Assembly (NCBI GenBank): GCA_017517805.1
Contig: JAFWYD010000081.1
Coordinates: forward strand, 1-64,000
Source of the DNA: Akkermansia sp.
GTDB taxonomy: Bacteria > Verrucomicrobiota > Verrucomicrobiia > Verrucomicrobiales > Akkermansiaceae
Length of the DNA: 64,000 bases
Reading direction: 5' to 3'
Shown: positions 9,573-18,691 of the stretch, in pieces
How the letters are laid out: each line of letters begins with the position of its first letter
Position numbering within the stretch: the stretch's first letter is position 1
Notes under the pieces: generated by a model
Told to the model about the DNA's origin: nothing
Database searches by the model: none
What the model saw: the letters and a program-made list of their open reading frames with translations, nothing else
Program-made: the position numbers and the translations under genes

Positions 9573-12242
9573 TTAAGCGAGAGCGCTGAGCATGGCCTGC
9601 AGCTGGGCGGTCTTGGTTTCCCACTCCGCCAGGCGGGCTCGTTCCTGTTCTACAACGGCAGCCGGAGCGCGGTCGACGAATGATGCGTTGCCAAGTTTTG
9701 CCTGGCTCCTGGAAATCTCCTTTGCCATTTTTTCGAGTTCCTTGGTGATGCGGGTGCGCTCGGCCTCCACATCGACCAGTCCTTCCAGCGGCAGGAAGAG
9801 TTCGCCCAGCGGCGTGAGTGCCGTCGGGGTTCCCTTGGGTGCTTCGTAATCCTTGTTCAGCTCTGCGCTCTGGGCACCAGCCAGAAGCGCAAGACGCGAA
9901 GCCAGGTCAGCATCAACGGGGACACCTGCCGGTTTGAGCACAAACTTCACCTTGCGGTTGGTAGCCAGGTTGTACTCAGCCTTCAGGTTACGAGCCTTGT
10001 TGGCTGTGTCGTACAAGGCGGTGGCCGTGGCGCGAGCTTTGGAAATGGCGGTGGTATCCAGCCCGGAGAGCAGGGCATCTGCCTGGGGCAGCGCGGTGCT
10101 CATGAGCGGTTGCCCATCCCTGGCAAAGCCGAGGCTTGCCCAGAGTTCTTCGGCAATATGGGGCATGATGGGCGCGAGGAGGGCCAGGTAGTGGCGCAGC
10201 ACCGTGTCCATGGTGAAGAGGGTGGCATTCTTCACTGCGGGGTCGCCATCGCGCAGGTCGTTCTTCACCGCTTCCAGGAACAGGGAGCAGTACTCATTCC
10301 AGAAGAAGGAGTATAGTGCCTGGGTGTAGGTGTTGAATTCGTACTTGCCAAGGCCATCTGCCACCGTTTCATGCAGGTCCTTGAGCTTCGACAGAATATC
10401 GATATGCACCGCGGTGAACTTCGGGGCCGGTTCCGTGCTGGCGGCTCCCTGCATCATACGGAAACGAGCAGCGTTGTACAGTTTGTTGGCAAAATTCTTA
10501 CCTTCCTCAATCTGCTTTTCATCGAATTTCACATCGGTGCCGGTCGGGGAGATGCGCATGAGACCGAAGCGCAGGCCGTCTGCGCCGTATTTGGCAATGA
10601 GGTCGAGCGGGTCGGGGCTGTTGCCCAGGCTCTTGCTCATCTTGCGACCCAGCAGGTCGCGTACGATGGAGGTGAAGAACACATTGCCGAAAGGCTTGCC
10701 GCCCGCGAAGCGGTAACCTGCCATAATCATGCGGGCCACCCAGAAGAAGATGATATCGGGGCCTGTCACCAGGTCGCTGGTGGGGTAGAATTTGGCAAGG
10801 CATTCCTTATCCATGGTGGAGAAGGGCCACAGCCAGCTGCTGAACCAGGTGTCGAGAGCGTCTTCATCCTGCACCCAGTTTTCCGGGTCACTCGGCGGGT
10901 TGACTCCCACGTAGATATCGCCTGCTGCGGCATCTTCTGCATCCAGCTTGGTAGCAGCCTGGAGCTCGGCCGCCTTCTCCTTGCGGTACCACACCGGGAT
11001 GCGGTGCCCCCACCACAGCTGGCGGGAAATGCACCAGTCCTGGATGCCCTCGAGCCAGTGGGCGTAGGTCTTACCCCAGTGGGCCGGGCGGAAGACGATA
11101 TCTCCATTGGCCACGGCTTCTGCGGCTTCTTTCACGCAGGGGTACTTCAGGAACCACTGCATGCTCAGACGCGGTTCAATCGGCACGTCGGAACGCTGGG
11201 AAATTCCCACGTTGTTCTCATAGTCCTCTACTTTCTCGAGCAGCCCCTTGGCTTCGATGAGTTCGATGGATTTATCGCGGGCCACGAAGCGGTCCAGACC
11301 GTGCAGCTCGGGGCAGCCGGGGCAGTTGATATGCCCATCTGCTGTGAGAATATCGATGATTTCCAGATGATTCTTCATGCCCACCTCAAAGTCGGTGCGG
11401 TCATGTGCCGGGGTAATCTTCAATGCGCCGGTACCGAAGTCGATTTCCACGTGCTCATCTGCAATGATGGGAATTTCGGCTTCGCAGAGCGGGCGGATAA
11501 CGGTTTTGCCGATGAGGTGGGCAAAACGCGGGTCCTTCGGGTTCACGGCCACGGCTACGTCGGCCATGATGGTTTCGGGGCGCGTGGTGGAAACGAGAAG
11601 CTGCCCGCTGCCGTCTGCCAGTTTGTAGCGTATAGTGTAAAGCTTGCTTCTGGAGGGTGTCATGATTACCTCCTCGTCCGAAAGAGCTGTCAGAAGCACG
11701 GGGTCCCAGTTCACCATGCGGTGACCGCGGTAGATGAGCCCTTCGTTGAAGAGCTCGGTGAAGACGCGGGCAACCTCCGGGGCGTACACATCATCCATGG
11801 TGAAACGCTCGCGTTCCCAGTCGCAGGAGCAGCCCAGCTTCTTGAGCTGGTTGATGATGATGCCGCCATGCTTTTCCTTCCAGTCCCACACCATGTTGAC
11901 GAAGTCCTCGCGGCCTACATCGAAGCGGGTGCGGGGCGGGTTTTCCTTGGCCAGTTCCTTTTCCACTCGTGCCTGGGTGGCAATGCCGGCATGGTCTGTG
12001 CCGGGGAGCCAGAGCACTTCCTTGCCCTCCTGGCGGGCGCGGCGGGCCAGTATGTCCTGAATCGTGTTATTGAGCACGTGCCCCATGTGCAGTACCCCGG
12101 TTACGTTGGGCGGGGGAATCACAATGCTGTATGCAGGTTTGTCGGAATGCGGGTCAGCATGGAAGCAACCCTCAGATATCCAACGGGTTTGCCATTTTTC
12201 TTCAACTAAGGTCGGTTCGTAAGCCTTGGGCAATTCAGTCAT
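9573..12242 (-). CDS. valS: Valyl-tRNA synthetase
   Basis: This class I synthetase (889 aa) has the full ValRS layout: HMGH at residues 52-55 within PPPNVTGVLHMGH, a CP1 editing domain containing STTRPETIMADVAVAV, the KMSKS loop (GRKMSKSLGNS) near residue 533, a helical anticodon domain, and a C-terminal coiled-coil arm with the regular Arg/Lys/Glu spacing of ValRS. The ATG at 12242 is chosen over 12254 because the latter lies inside the -10 hexamer of a clear promoter. Two small genes follow within 15 bases each. Confidence 0.96.
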   Translation of the reverse strand: MTELPKAYEPTLVEEKWQTRWISEGCFHADPHSDKPAYSIVIPPPNVTGVLHMGHVLNNTIQDILARRARQEGKEVLWLPGTDHAGIATQARVEKELAKENPPRTRFDVGREDFVNMVWDWKEKHGGIIINQLKKLGCSCDWERERFTMDDVYAPEVARVFTELFNEGLIYRGHRMVNWDPVLLTALSDEEVIMTPSRSKLYTIRYKLADGSGQLLVSTTRPETIMADVAVAVNPKDPRFAHLIGKTVIRPLCEAEIPIIADEHVEIDFGTGALKITPAHDRTDFEVGMKNHLEIIDILTADGHINCPGCPELHGLDRFVARDKSIELIEAKGLLEKVEDYENNVGISQRSDVPIEPRLSMQWFLKYPCVKEAAEAVANGDIVFRPAHWGKTYAHWLEGIQDWCISRQLWWGHRIPVWYRKEKAAELQAATKLDAEDAAAGDIYVGVNPPSDPENWVQDEDALDTWFSSWLWPFSTMDKECLAKFYPTSDLVTGPDIIFFWVARMIMAGYRFAGGKPFGNVFFTSIVRDLLGRKMSKSLGNSPDPLDLIAKYGADGLRFGLMRISPTGTDVKFDEKQIEEGKNFANKLYNAARFRMMQGAASTEPAPKFTAVHIDILSKLKDLHETVADGLGKYEFNTYTQALYSFFWNEYCSLFLEAVKNDLRDGDPAVKNATLFTMDTVLRHYLALLAPIMPHIAEELWASLGFARDGQPLMSTALPQADALLSGLDTTAISKARATATALYDTANKARNLKAEYNLATNRKVKFVLKPAGVPVDADLASRLALLAGAQSAELNKDYEAPKGTPTALTPLGELFLPLEGLVDVEAERTRITKELEKMAKEISRSQAKLGNASFVDRAPAAVVEQERARLAEWETKTAQLQAMLSALA

Positions 12243-12252
12243 GACGGCGGGC

Positions 12253-12281
12253 ATTCTACCCTCTTTGATAACTGAATTCAA
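12253..12281 (-). promoter_or_regulatory. valS promoter, predicted leaderless
   Basis: On the minus strand, -35 TTGAAT (12276-12281), a 17-bp spacer and -10 TAGAAT (12253-12258), then 10 nt to the ATG. There is no room for a T-box leader. Confidence 0.65.
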
Positions 12282-12319
12282 GCCTTTTCGCATGGCTGAC
12301 ACACACACTCAGTGCAGCC

Positions 12320-12348
12320 TTGACAGGGAGTGCTGATTGCGATATGCT
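12320..12348 (+). promoter_or_regulatory. Promoter of the secreted protein gene at 12359
   Basis: -35 TTGACA (12320-12325), 17 bp, -10 TATGCT (12343-12348), then 10 nt to the ATG at 12359. It is divergent from the valS promoter. Confidence 0.6.
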
Positions 12349-12358
12349 CGCGCGCAAC

Positions 12359-13048
12359 ATGAAGGTGCTGCGAACGATTTTTCTTGCAATGCTGCTGGCT
12401 GGGAGCTCCATGACTCAGGCGGTAGAGGTTGTGCTGTGTGGGGGTGTTGCCCTGCGTTCCTGGGAAAACTTCCGCGGTCCGGCTGCGCATGATAACTGGT
12501 GGGCCAATTTTGTGCGGGCCTCCACGGTTTACATCGATGGGGCTCTGGCAAAGAATCCGGATAAGGATATTCTGTGGATTGTGTACCGCCCGTCCTATAT
12601 TGCCCGCGGTAAGGAAAACAAGACAGACTATGTTTCCCGCATTCAGGAAACGGCATCCAAGCGTAAGATTCGTTTCCGCTTTGTCGATTCGGCCGATGAA
12701 GCCTATGAGGCCATCAACAATGCCCCTCGCAACAAGATGGACCGCATTACGGCCTTCTTCTATTTCGGCCACAGTAACCCGCATGCGTTCATGCTCGATT
12801 ACAGCAACGATATCATGGCTGCCTCCACCGCCTGGATGCATGAGAAAGACCTTGCCAGTAAGATTAAATCCGATATCTTCGATGCCAATGCCGAGTGCTG
12901 GAGCTATGGCTGCTACACCGGGCGCAGCATGAGCAAGTTTTGGCGTGAGGCATTCCAGGTCGGGTTGTGGGGGAATCTCGAATCGACCCGCTACCAACCT
13001 GTCGGTCAGGGAAAGCTGCCTGCTGGTGCCGGGCGCTGGGTCCGCTGA
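12359..13048 (+). CDS. Secreted protein, possible clan CD (caspase-fold) cysteine peptidase
   Basis: The protein (229 aa) has a signal peptide (MKVLRTIFLAMLLAG to about residue 21). I do not recognise a named family. Two features suggest the caspase-like fold: a hydrophobic strand ending in a histidine (ITAFFYFGHSNP), and about 50 residues later a second strand leading to a cysteine-glycine segment (ECWSYGCYTGRSMSKFW), the order used by clan CD peptidases and DUF4347-like domains. A substrate or partner cannot be inferred. The start is set by a promoter whose -35 and -10 overlap the longer open frame. The gene is convergent with the HU-like gene, 4 bases apart. Confidence 0.6.
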   Translation: MKVLRTIFLAMLLAGSSMTQAVEVVLCGGVALRSWENFRGPAAHDNWWANFVRASTVYIDGALAKNPDKDILWIVYRPSYIARGKENKTDYVSRIQETASKRKIRFRFVDSADEAYEAINNAPRNKMDRITAFFYFGHSNPHAFMLDYSNDIMAASTAWMHEKDLASKIKSDIFDANAECWSYGCYTGRSMSKFWREAFQVGLWGNLESTRYQPVGQGKLPAGAGRWVR

Positions 13049-13052
13049 TGCG

Positions 13053-13328
13053 CTACTGCGGCAAAAAATCTTTTGCAGCCTTGAAGATCAGCTCCTTGCG
13101 GGCGGGTATCTCCTTCATTCCTGCCGTGTTGATATCGTAGCCCATGCGGGCTGCGCGCTCTACGCATTCAAAGGTTCCGAAACGCGAGACATGCAGTTTG
13201 TCACCGGGGGAACCGGTTGCATCCAGTATGGATGCGAGCACCGCCTCTACGGCTGCAGAGGCGGTGTTCCGGGTTGCTCCAGGTCCCATATAGCGCTGGA
13301 CCCGGGCGATGAGTTGTTTCTTGTTCAC
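13053..13328 (-). CDS. HU/IHF-family DNA-binding protein
   Basis: This 91-aa protein matches the HU fold from end to end: [10 protein letters not shown] helix, the SRFGTFE turn, RAARMG and [16 protein letters not shown]. It should bend or coat DNA as a dimer. The flexible arm that normally carries the DNA-intercalating Pro (GRNPQTG) reads GYDINTAG, so that proline is missing. The start codon is GTG, overlapping the mscL stop in GTGA, which implies translational coupling. This is probably one of several HU paralogs rather than the main one. Confidence 0.82.
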   Translation of the reverse strand: MNKKQLIARVQRYMGPGATRNTASAAVEAVLASILDATGSPGDKLHVSRFGTFECVERAARMGYDINTAGMKEIPARKELIFKAAKDFLPQ

Positions 13329-13747
13329 TTGTTTTTCAAAGCATCACGAATCTCACGCAGCAGCAGGATATCCTCCGGCGTGGGCGCGGGAGCAGGGGGC
13401 TCCGGTGCGGGTTCTGCCTTCTTTGCGCGCAGCTTGCAGATTATTCGAACAGCCCAGAAGATAGTGAGCGCGATGATGAGGAAATCCAGCACCGTCTGGC
13501 AGAATAAACCGTACTTAATGACAGGAGCTCCTTTCTCCGAGCTCAGGGAAAAGCTGAGTTCGGCCAGGTTCTTGGTATCGCCCGTCAGCATGGAAATCGC
13601 CGGCATGATGATGTCTTTCACCAGGGAGGTGACAATCTTGCCAAAGGCACCGCCGATGATGACACCAATGGCCATATCCACCACATTGCCCTTGAGGGCA
13701 AACTTCTTGAATTCGCCTACCCAGGCGGGTTTGATTTTCTGGAACAT
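13325..13747 (-). CDS. mscL: Large-conductance mechanosensitive channel MscL
   Basis: The channel (140 aa) opens under membrane tension to release solutes during osmotic downshock. The N-terminal amphipathic helix is followed by the first membrane helix ([23 protein letters not shown]), the hallmark of the pore. A periplasmic loop, a second membrane helix ([18 protein letters not shown]) and a cytoplasmic helix separated by a Pro/Ala/Glu linker complete the family layout. It lies 17 bases downstream of the histidine phosphatase gene and overlaps the HU-like gene. Confidence 0.95.
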   Translation of the reverse strand: MFQKIKPAWVGEFKKFALKGNVVDMAIGVIIGGAFGKIVTSLVKDIIMPAISMLTGDTKNLAELSFSLSSEKGAPVIKYGLFCQTVLDFLIIALTIFWAVRIICKLRAKKAEPAPEPPAPAPTPEDILLLREIRDALKNK

Positions 13748-13764
13748 GATTTATCGGGAGGTGG

Positions 13765-14451
13765 TTAGATTTTCTTGAAAGCCTTGGTGCCCCACTCGGT
13801 GCAGGTCCAGGTGGTGCCGTCCTCGCTGGTGAAGATGCACACGCCGCCGGTGGCCACCTTGATATCGTGCTCAGCGCAGAAGCCGGCGTAATCGCCGGTG
13901 ATGACCGGAGCAAAGCGGATGGTGCCGTTGGAGGAGACGCAGAGCATAATCTCGCCATCCTTCACTTCAGAGGCCAGGCTCATCCAGTTGTCGCGAATCT
14001 GCTGCACATCGACCTTCCAGCCATCGGGCACAGTAGCATCGGCATTCCATTTGTCGATGATGGCTTCGCCCCTGGCATCCAGCTCCTCAGCGCTGAGGGT
14101 GGCTGGGTCGATGCCTTCAGCCTTGGCGGCTTCGGCACCGAGGCGGGCTTTTACCTGCTCCTCGGTCTTGTTTTCATCGGGGCCGTAATCCACTTCGATG
14201 AAGCGGTGGTCGGGCTCTACCGGGCAGGTGCAGCCAGCGGCTTCGGCAGCCAGGGCAGCGGTGCCCATGGTGCGCTTCAGCGGTGCGGCCAGAATGCGGG
14301 TGGGCACCAGGCCCAGCTTCTTGAGATACAGGCCGACACCACGACCACGCTCTTCTTCAACGAGCTCCAGGTCAGTATGGCAGCCTACGCGGGTGGGCGT
14401 TTCGCCTTTGGCAAAAGTGTTGCCATGGCGGGCAATGATGAGTGTTTTCAT
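13765..14451 (-). CDS. Histidine phosphatase superfamily protein with altered second catalytic motif
   Basis: The protein (228 aa) starts with the phosphoglycerate-mutase-type motif ARHGNT (His9 would be phosphorylated). A conserved Arg occurs near LKRTMGTAAL and the acidic FIEVDYG follows the usual order. The second catalytic His, normally in a VSHGG-type segment, is replaced: the matching stretch is VSSNGTIR, with Ser174 in place of His. The enzyme may be inactive, use another residue, or bind rather than cleave its ligand. It is the first gene of a group with mscL and the HU-like gene. Confidence 0.78.
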   Translation of the reverse strand: MKTLIIARHGNTFAKGETPTRVGCHTDLELVEEERGRGVGLYLKKLGLVPTRILAAPLKRTMGTAALAAEAAGCTCPVEPDHRFIEVDYGPDENKTEEQVKARLGAEAAKAEGIDPATLSAEELDARGEAIIDKWNADATVPDGWKVDVQQIRDNWMSLASEVKDGEIMLCVSSNGTIRFAPVITGDYAGFCAEHDIKVATGGVCIFTSEDGTTWTCTEWGTKAFKKI

Positions 14452-14533
14452 GATAAAGAAGGTATTCTCTGTATATTACACAAGTAGGGAATTGATGTCA
14501 AAGAAAAACAAAACCAGATGGGCAAGAGACGCT

Positions 14534-15538
14534 TTATTTCTTGCTCTTTTTCTTCTTTTTAGCTGTTGTTACTGTTTTCCAGACCGGGGAATCCTTGCTG
14601 TAGGCCGGACCTTGCTCTCCTTCCTGCGGAGAAACCGGCCAGTCCTCATTGGTGCGGAAGAGCATGAGCGGTGCTTTATTATCCTTTGTCACCTCCTGGG
14701 TCATGAGGTAGTAGAAACCGTGGCGACCGCATTCTCCGATGATGATTTCGATGGGATAATCCTTGCCTTCCTGCACGCTCACCGGAGTGCCGCCGACCAA
14801 TCCGCCGAATGAATCATTGAAGAAACCGGTGCTTTTGAGCTGAATCAGGCTATACCCCTTGTGCTTGGGGTCCTTGCCGGCCCGCAGGTTCTGGATATAC
14901 TGCTTATCGGTACCTTTGGAGAAGGCTTCATCGCTGTTGTTGCCGGTGAATACGCTGGGCAGCACGTAGCCGCATTCCAGTACAACCTTGCCCCCGAATC
15001 GCACCATGAGCGTATCATCTGCAGAGCCGACAAAGCGGAACTTCATGGTCTTCGGGGCTACAACGCGCCCTTTGAACACGCCAATCCACCCGCCGGGGAT
15101 GGCCTGCTGGGTTTCACTTACAAAATCGGAGGCTGCATCACCAATGCTTTTGCCCTCCGCCAGGTCGAGCTCGCCATCCATGTTCACCCCGTAGCGGCGT
15201 TGCAGGTAGAGGTGGCCTACGGCGCAGGGTGTAGTGTACTCATAATTGTACTTGATATCGCTGTGGCGGCGGTTCATGATGTCCTTCATGGTGTTCATGT
15301 AGTCATTGCGGACATAGTTCCACCAGTCGCCTGCGTGGTGTTGGACTTCCGGTTTCAGTTTTCCACGGCGGTCGCGTTTGATGTCGTATATCGTGCCACG
15401 CAGCAGGCCTTCGGGTGTTCTGGGGGCTTCCTCATCTGCAGTCCAGACGTAGGCGATGGGGCGTTTCTCCCAATCAGCCATGGTGGTGGGGAGAAAAACG
15501 GCAGGTGCGAGAAGGGAGAGTATATATTTCAATTTCAT
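14534..15538 (-). CDS. Secreted PA14-like domain protein with C-terminal poly-lysine tail (paralog 2)
   Basis: The protein (334 aa) has a signal peptide ending near TTMA and starts its mature part WEKRPIAYVWT. A PA14-like carbohydrate/ligand-binding core is suggested by FKGRVVAPKTMKFRFVGSAD followed by DTLMVRFGGKVVLE. Shared blocks with the next gene ([20 protein letters not shown] and APLMLFRTN) show the two are paralogs. The protein ends in KKKKKSKK. No catalytic motif is visible, so a surface binding role is more likely than an enzyme. It lies 45 bases downstream of its paralog and is probably in the parE transcript. Confidence 0.65.
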   Translation of the reverse strand: MKLKYILSLLAPAVFLPTTMADWEKRPIAYVWTADEEAPRTPEGLLRGTIYDIKRDRRGKLKPEVQHHAGDWWNYVRNDYMNTMKDIMNRRHSDIKYNYEYTTPCAVGHLYLQRRYGVNMDGELDLAEGKSIGDAASDFVSETQQAIPGGWIGVFKGRVVAPKTMKFRFVGSADDTLMVRFGGKVVLECGYVLPSVFTGNNSDEAFSKGTDKQYIQNLRAGKDPKHKGYSLIQLKSTGFFNDSFGGLVGGTPVSVQEGKDYPIEIIIGECGRHGFYYLMTQEVTKDNKAPLMLFRTNEDWPVSPQEGEQGPAYSKDSPVWKTVTTAKKKKKSKK

Positions 15539-15583
15539 GATTAGTGAGGATTCTGTTATCCGATTTGAGCTTGAAAGCGGTTG

Positions 15584-16696
15584 TTATTTCTTTTTCTTCT
15601 TTTTCTTCCTGTTTGCTGGAGCCTTTCCGATTTTCCAGATTGGCGAATCTTCTGCAAAATCAGGTCCTTGCTCACCATAGTGAGTGCTGCTGTATCCCTT
15701 GAAGGAAACAGGCAGACTGGGTTCGGATGCGTTCGTCCTGAAAAGTTGCAGAGGAGCATTATTCCCCGGGGTTACCTCCTGGGTAAGCAGGTAGAAGAGG
15801 GCATGACCTCCGTTGTTGCCGATGATGATTTCGATGGGATATGTTTTTCCTTCTTCTACTTCGATTGGGGTACCTCCGGTGACTCCGTTGAAGGCATCAT
15901 TGCAGAATGGGGTGCTTTTGAGCTTGCGTACAACATAGTCTTCCTTATCGGCATGGATTCCTTCTGCAACCTCTTTCTGGTATGCCTTCGTATAGCTCCA
16001 GTCGCAGCCTTTATCCTTCATGCCGTTCCCGTTGTAAAGGGCAGGTTTGAAGAATCCTGTCTCAAGAACCAGTTTGTTGTTGAAACGGACGGCAATAGCA
16101 TCATCAGCCGCTCCATAGAAGCGGAAATTCATACTCTTGGGGGCTATGACCGCACCGCGGAAGATGGCGAACCAGGAGATGTGATTGTTGTAGGATCTGG
16201 CTGTCCCTGTTTTTTTCTGGGAGGCATCCGCCTCTGAGAGAAAGTCTGATTCCTCCTCCGCTCCCTTCAGTTCATCCGCCAGGGATTTGAAGCTTATGGG
16301 TGCCATGTAGATATGCGGAGTGGCTATAGTGAATGGGTATTTGTAGTATTTGCTCAGAATGTTGTCCTTCCCCTGCATGAGCATCTTGAGGGTATAGGCA
16401 AACTGCCCGTGTACATCCGGACTGCCTGTCGGATTGACGGCACCGGAGTTTTTCGCTTTGAGAGCCGTCTTGTGATTATTTTTCCTGCTGCCGCTTTCTC
16501 TATACACACCGGAGTAGGTGAAAAAGTCTCCCTCAGGAGAGCGGTTGTAGTCATATACTTCGCCCTGGAGCATGTCGTCCGGAGTCCTCGGCTTTTCGCT
16601 GCCGGTCCATACATAGCACATGCCTCGTGGTTCCCATTCAGCCTGGATAGGCAGAGTGAGCAGGGCAACTAAGGTAGAGAGAAAGAATTTATTCAT
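15584..16696 (-). CDS. Secreted PA14-like domain protein with C-terminal poly-lysine tail (paralog 1)
   Basis: The protein (370 aa) has a signal peptide ([19 protein letters not shown]) and a mature start [12 protein letters not shown] like its neighbour. The PA14-like segment is [20 protein letters not shown] then [16 protein letters not shown]; the later blocks [20 protein letters not shown] and APLQLFRTN also match. It ends in RKKKKKKK encoded by mixed AAA and AAG codons, so the run is kept at protein level rather than by simple base slippage. Its ATG overlaps the parE stop (ATGA), an odd coupling of a secreted protein to a topoisomerase gene. Confidence 0.65.
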   Translation of the reverse strand: MNKFFLSTLVALLTLPIQAEWEPRGMCYVWTGSEKPRTPDDMLQGEVYDYNRSPEGDFFTYSGVYRESGSRKNNHKTALKAKNSGAVNPTGSPDVHGQFAYTLKMLMQGKDNILSKYYKYPFTIATPHIYMAPISFKSLADELKGAEEESDFLSEADASQKKTGTARSYNNHISWFAIFRGAVIAPKSMNFRFYGAADDAIAVRFNNKLVLETGFFKPALYNGNGMKDKGCDWSYTKAYQKEVAEGIHADKEDYVVRKLKSTPFCNDAFNGVTGGTPIEVEEGKTYPIEIIIGNNGGHALFYLLTQEVTPGNNAPLQLFRTNASEPSLPVSFKGYSSTHYGEQGPDFAEDSPIWKIGKAPANRKKKKKKK

Positions 16697-18546
16697 GCCA
16701 AATCTTCTTCGATGCGGAGGTTATCAACAATGTACTGGCGGCGGTCATCGGTATTATCACCCATGTAGAAACGGAGAATTTCCTTGAGATTGTGAGCGTT
16801 TTCGAGTGTCACTTCTTCCAGGCGGATATCATCGCCGATGAAGTTCTTGAACTCCGATGGTGAAATTTCGCCCAGCCCCTTGAATCGTGTGATTTCGGGG
16901 TTGCGGCCTAGTTCCCTGACAGCGCGGTCGCGCTCGCCTTCGGAGTAGCAGTAGAGCGTCTTCTGCTTATTGCGCACGCGGAAGAGCGGAGTCTGCAGGA
17001 TGAAGAGGTGCCCCTCGCGGATGAGGTCAGGGAAGTACTGGATGAAGAAGGTGAGCAGCAGCAGGCGGATGTGCATGCCGTCCACATCGGCATCGGTGGC
17101 GATGATGACCTTGTTGTAGCGCAGGTCTTCCATGCTGCGGTCGATATTGAGTGCCAGGTGCAGGAAGTCCAGCTCCTCGTTGCGCTTTTCCTCGAAAAGG
17201 GCGGCTCGGTTCATGCCGAAACTGTTTGCCGGCTTGCCGCGCAGGGAAAAGACGGCCTGGGTCTCGGCATCGCGCGCTGTAGTGATGGAACCGGAGGCAG
17301 AGTCACCCTCGGTGATGAAAAGCATGGTATCCTTGGCCCGCTTGTTCTTGGAATCGTAGTGCACGCGGCAGTCGCGAAGCTTGCGCGTGTGGATTTTGGC
17401 CTTTTTGGCTCGTTCCTTGGCCACCTTGCCGGTGACTCCGGCTACTTCCTTGCGGGTCTTCTCGCTCTCCTTGATTTTCTCTTCCATCGCCTCACCGATT
17501 TCGGGGTGGCGGTGCAGGTAGTTATCGAGCTCGCGGGCGAGGAAGTTGAGCACAAAGGTGCGGATGGTCTCCTTGCCGGGTCCCATCGTGTTGCTGCCGA
17601 GTTTGGTCTTGGTCTGCGATTCGAATACCGGTTCGATGACCTTGATGCTGATGGCCGCCTGGATGCCGTTGCGGATATCGGAGCCCTCGTAGCTCTTCTT
17701 GAAATAGCCCTGGAGGGTTTTGACAATAGCTTCTCGGAAGGCTGCCTGGTGGGTGCCGCCCATGGTGGTGTGCTGTCCGTTTACGAAGGAGTAGTATTCT
17801 TCGCCATACTCATCGCCATGGGTGATGGCAATTTCGATATCATTGCCGGCGATGTGGATGGGGGCATAGAGCGGTTCCTCCTTCATCTCTTCATTGAGCA
17901 GGTCGAGCAGGCCGTTTTTCGAGGAGATGTTGCGGCCATTCAGATTGATGGTGAGACCGGTGTTCAGGTAGCAGTAGTAGCGGCACATGCGCTCCACAAA
18001 CTGCATGTTGTAGGCAGCATCTACTGCGAAGATGCTGCGGTCCACCATGAAGGCCACCCGGGTGCCATCCGGCTGGTCGGTGGATTCTGTCACATCGCTG
18101 CCTTCCACTTCTTCCCCGGCCTTGAATCGGATGCGGCGGGTCTGCCCCTCACGATAGGCTTGAATTTCAAAGGTTTCCGAGAGAGCATTCACGGCCTTGA
18201 TGCCCACTCCGTTCAACCCTACGGATTTTTTGAATGCCTCGCCATCGTATTTACCGCCGGTGTTGATTTTGGCTGCGCACTCGTAGAGCTTGCCCAGGGG
18301 AATACCGCGACCGAAGTCTCGCACCTCGCAGAGACCCTCCTTGCTGATAGTTACCAGAATCTTCTTACCGATACCCATCACAAATTCATCGATGGAGTTA
18401 TCGATAACCTCCTTGAGCAGAACGTACAAGCCGTCATCCGGCATGGTGCCGTCGCCCAGCTTGCCTATGTACATCCCCGGGCGCAGCCTGATATGCTCGC
18501 GCCAGTCGAGTGTCTGGATATCATCTTCTGTGTATTCTGCTTCCAT
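16693..18546 (-). CDS. parE: DNA topoisomerase IV subunit B (GyrB/ParE family)
   Basis: This ATPase subunit of a type IIA topoisomerase is 617 aa. Seen in order: the GHKL ATPase domain ([20 protein letters not shown] with the catalytic Glu, [22 protein letters not shown]), the transducer domain, and the Toprim domain ([23 protein letters not shown]). It lacks the long GyrB insertion, and a length near 620 fits ParE better than GyrB. A partner parA is not in the window. The ATG at 18546 is supported by the promoter 11 nt upstream. Its stop overlaps the start of the PA14-like gene. Confidence 0.9.
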   Translation of the reverse strand: MEAEYTEDDIQTLDWREHIRLRPGMYIGKLGDGTMPDDGLYVLLKEVIDNSIDEFVMGIGKKILVTISKEGLCEVRDFGRGIPLGKLYECAAKINTGGKYDGEAFKKSVGLNGVGIKAVNALSETFEIQAYREGQTRRIRFKAGEEVEGSDVTESTDQPDGTRVAFMVDRSIFAVDAAYNMQFVERMCRYYCYLNTGLTINLNGRNISSKNGLLDLLNEEMKEEPLYAPIHIAGNDIEIAITHGDEYGEEYYSFVNGQHTTMGGTHQAAFREAIVKTLQGYFKKSYEGSDIRNGIQAAISIKVIEPVFESQTKTKLGSNTMGPGKETIRTFVLNFLARELDNYLHRHPEIGEAMEEKIKESEKTRKEVAGVTGKVAKERAKKAKIHTRKLRDCRVHYDSKNKRAKDTMLFITEGDSASGSITTARDAETQAVFSLRGKPANSFGMNRAALFEEKRNEELDFLHLALNIDRSMEDLRYNKVIIATDADVDGMHIRLLLLTFFIQYFPDLIREGHLFILQTPLFRVRNKQKTLYCYSEGERDRAVRELGRNPEITRFKGLGEISPSEFKNFIGDDIRLEEVTLENAHNLKEILRFYMGDNTDDRRQYIVDNLRIEEDLA

Positions 18547-18557
18547 GGATTTCCGAT

Positions 18558-18586
18558 ATATTACACTATCCTTAAACATTCATCAA
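18558..18586 (-). promoter_or_regulatory. parE promoter
   Basis: On the minus strand, -35 TTGATG (18581-18586), 17 bp, -10 TAATAT (18558-18563), then 11 nt to the ATG. Confidence 0.55.
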
Positions 18587-18653
18587 GCCAGAAACGAGGC
18601 AGTCGGAGGAATAAATTTCCTTGTCATGTTGGACTGTATGGCGGCTTGGAGAC

Positions 18654-18683
18654 TTGCGCGCAGCAAAGGCATAGGCATAGAAT
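18654..18683 (+). promoter_or_regulatory. Promoter of the M50 protease gene, predicted leaderless
   Basis: -35 TTGCGC (18654-18659), 18 bp, -10 TAGAAT (18678-18683), 8 nt before the ATG at 18692. Confidence 0.5.
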
Positions 18684-18691
18684 ACGCCGCA

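Noticed and set aside
12243..12281. T-box leaders upstream of aminoacyl-tRNA synthetase genes (valS, glnS, proS, gltX)
   Set aside because: Promoters end 6-10 nt before the start codons, leaving no leader RNA.
12254..12308. Upstream starts for valS
   Set aside because: The ATG at 12254 lies within the -10 hexamer, and the earlier start lies upstream of the -35.
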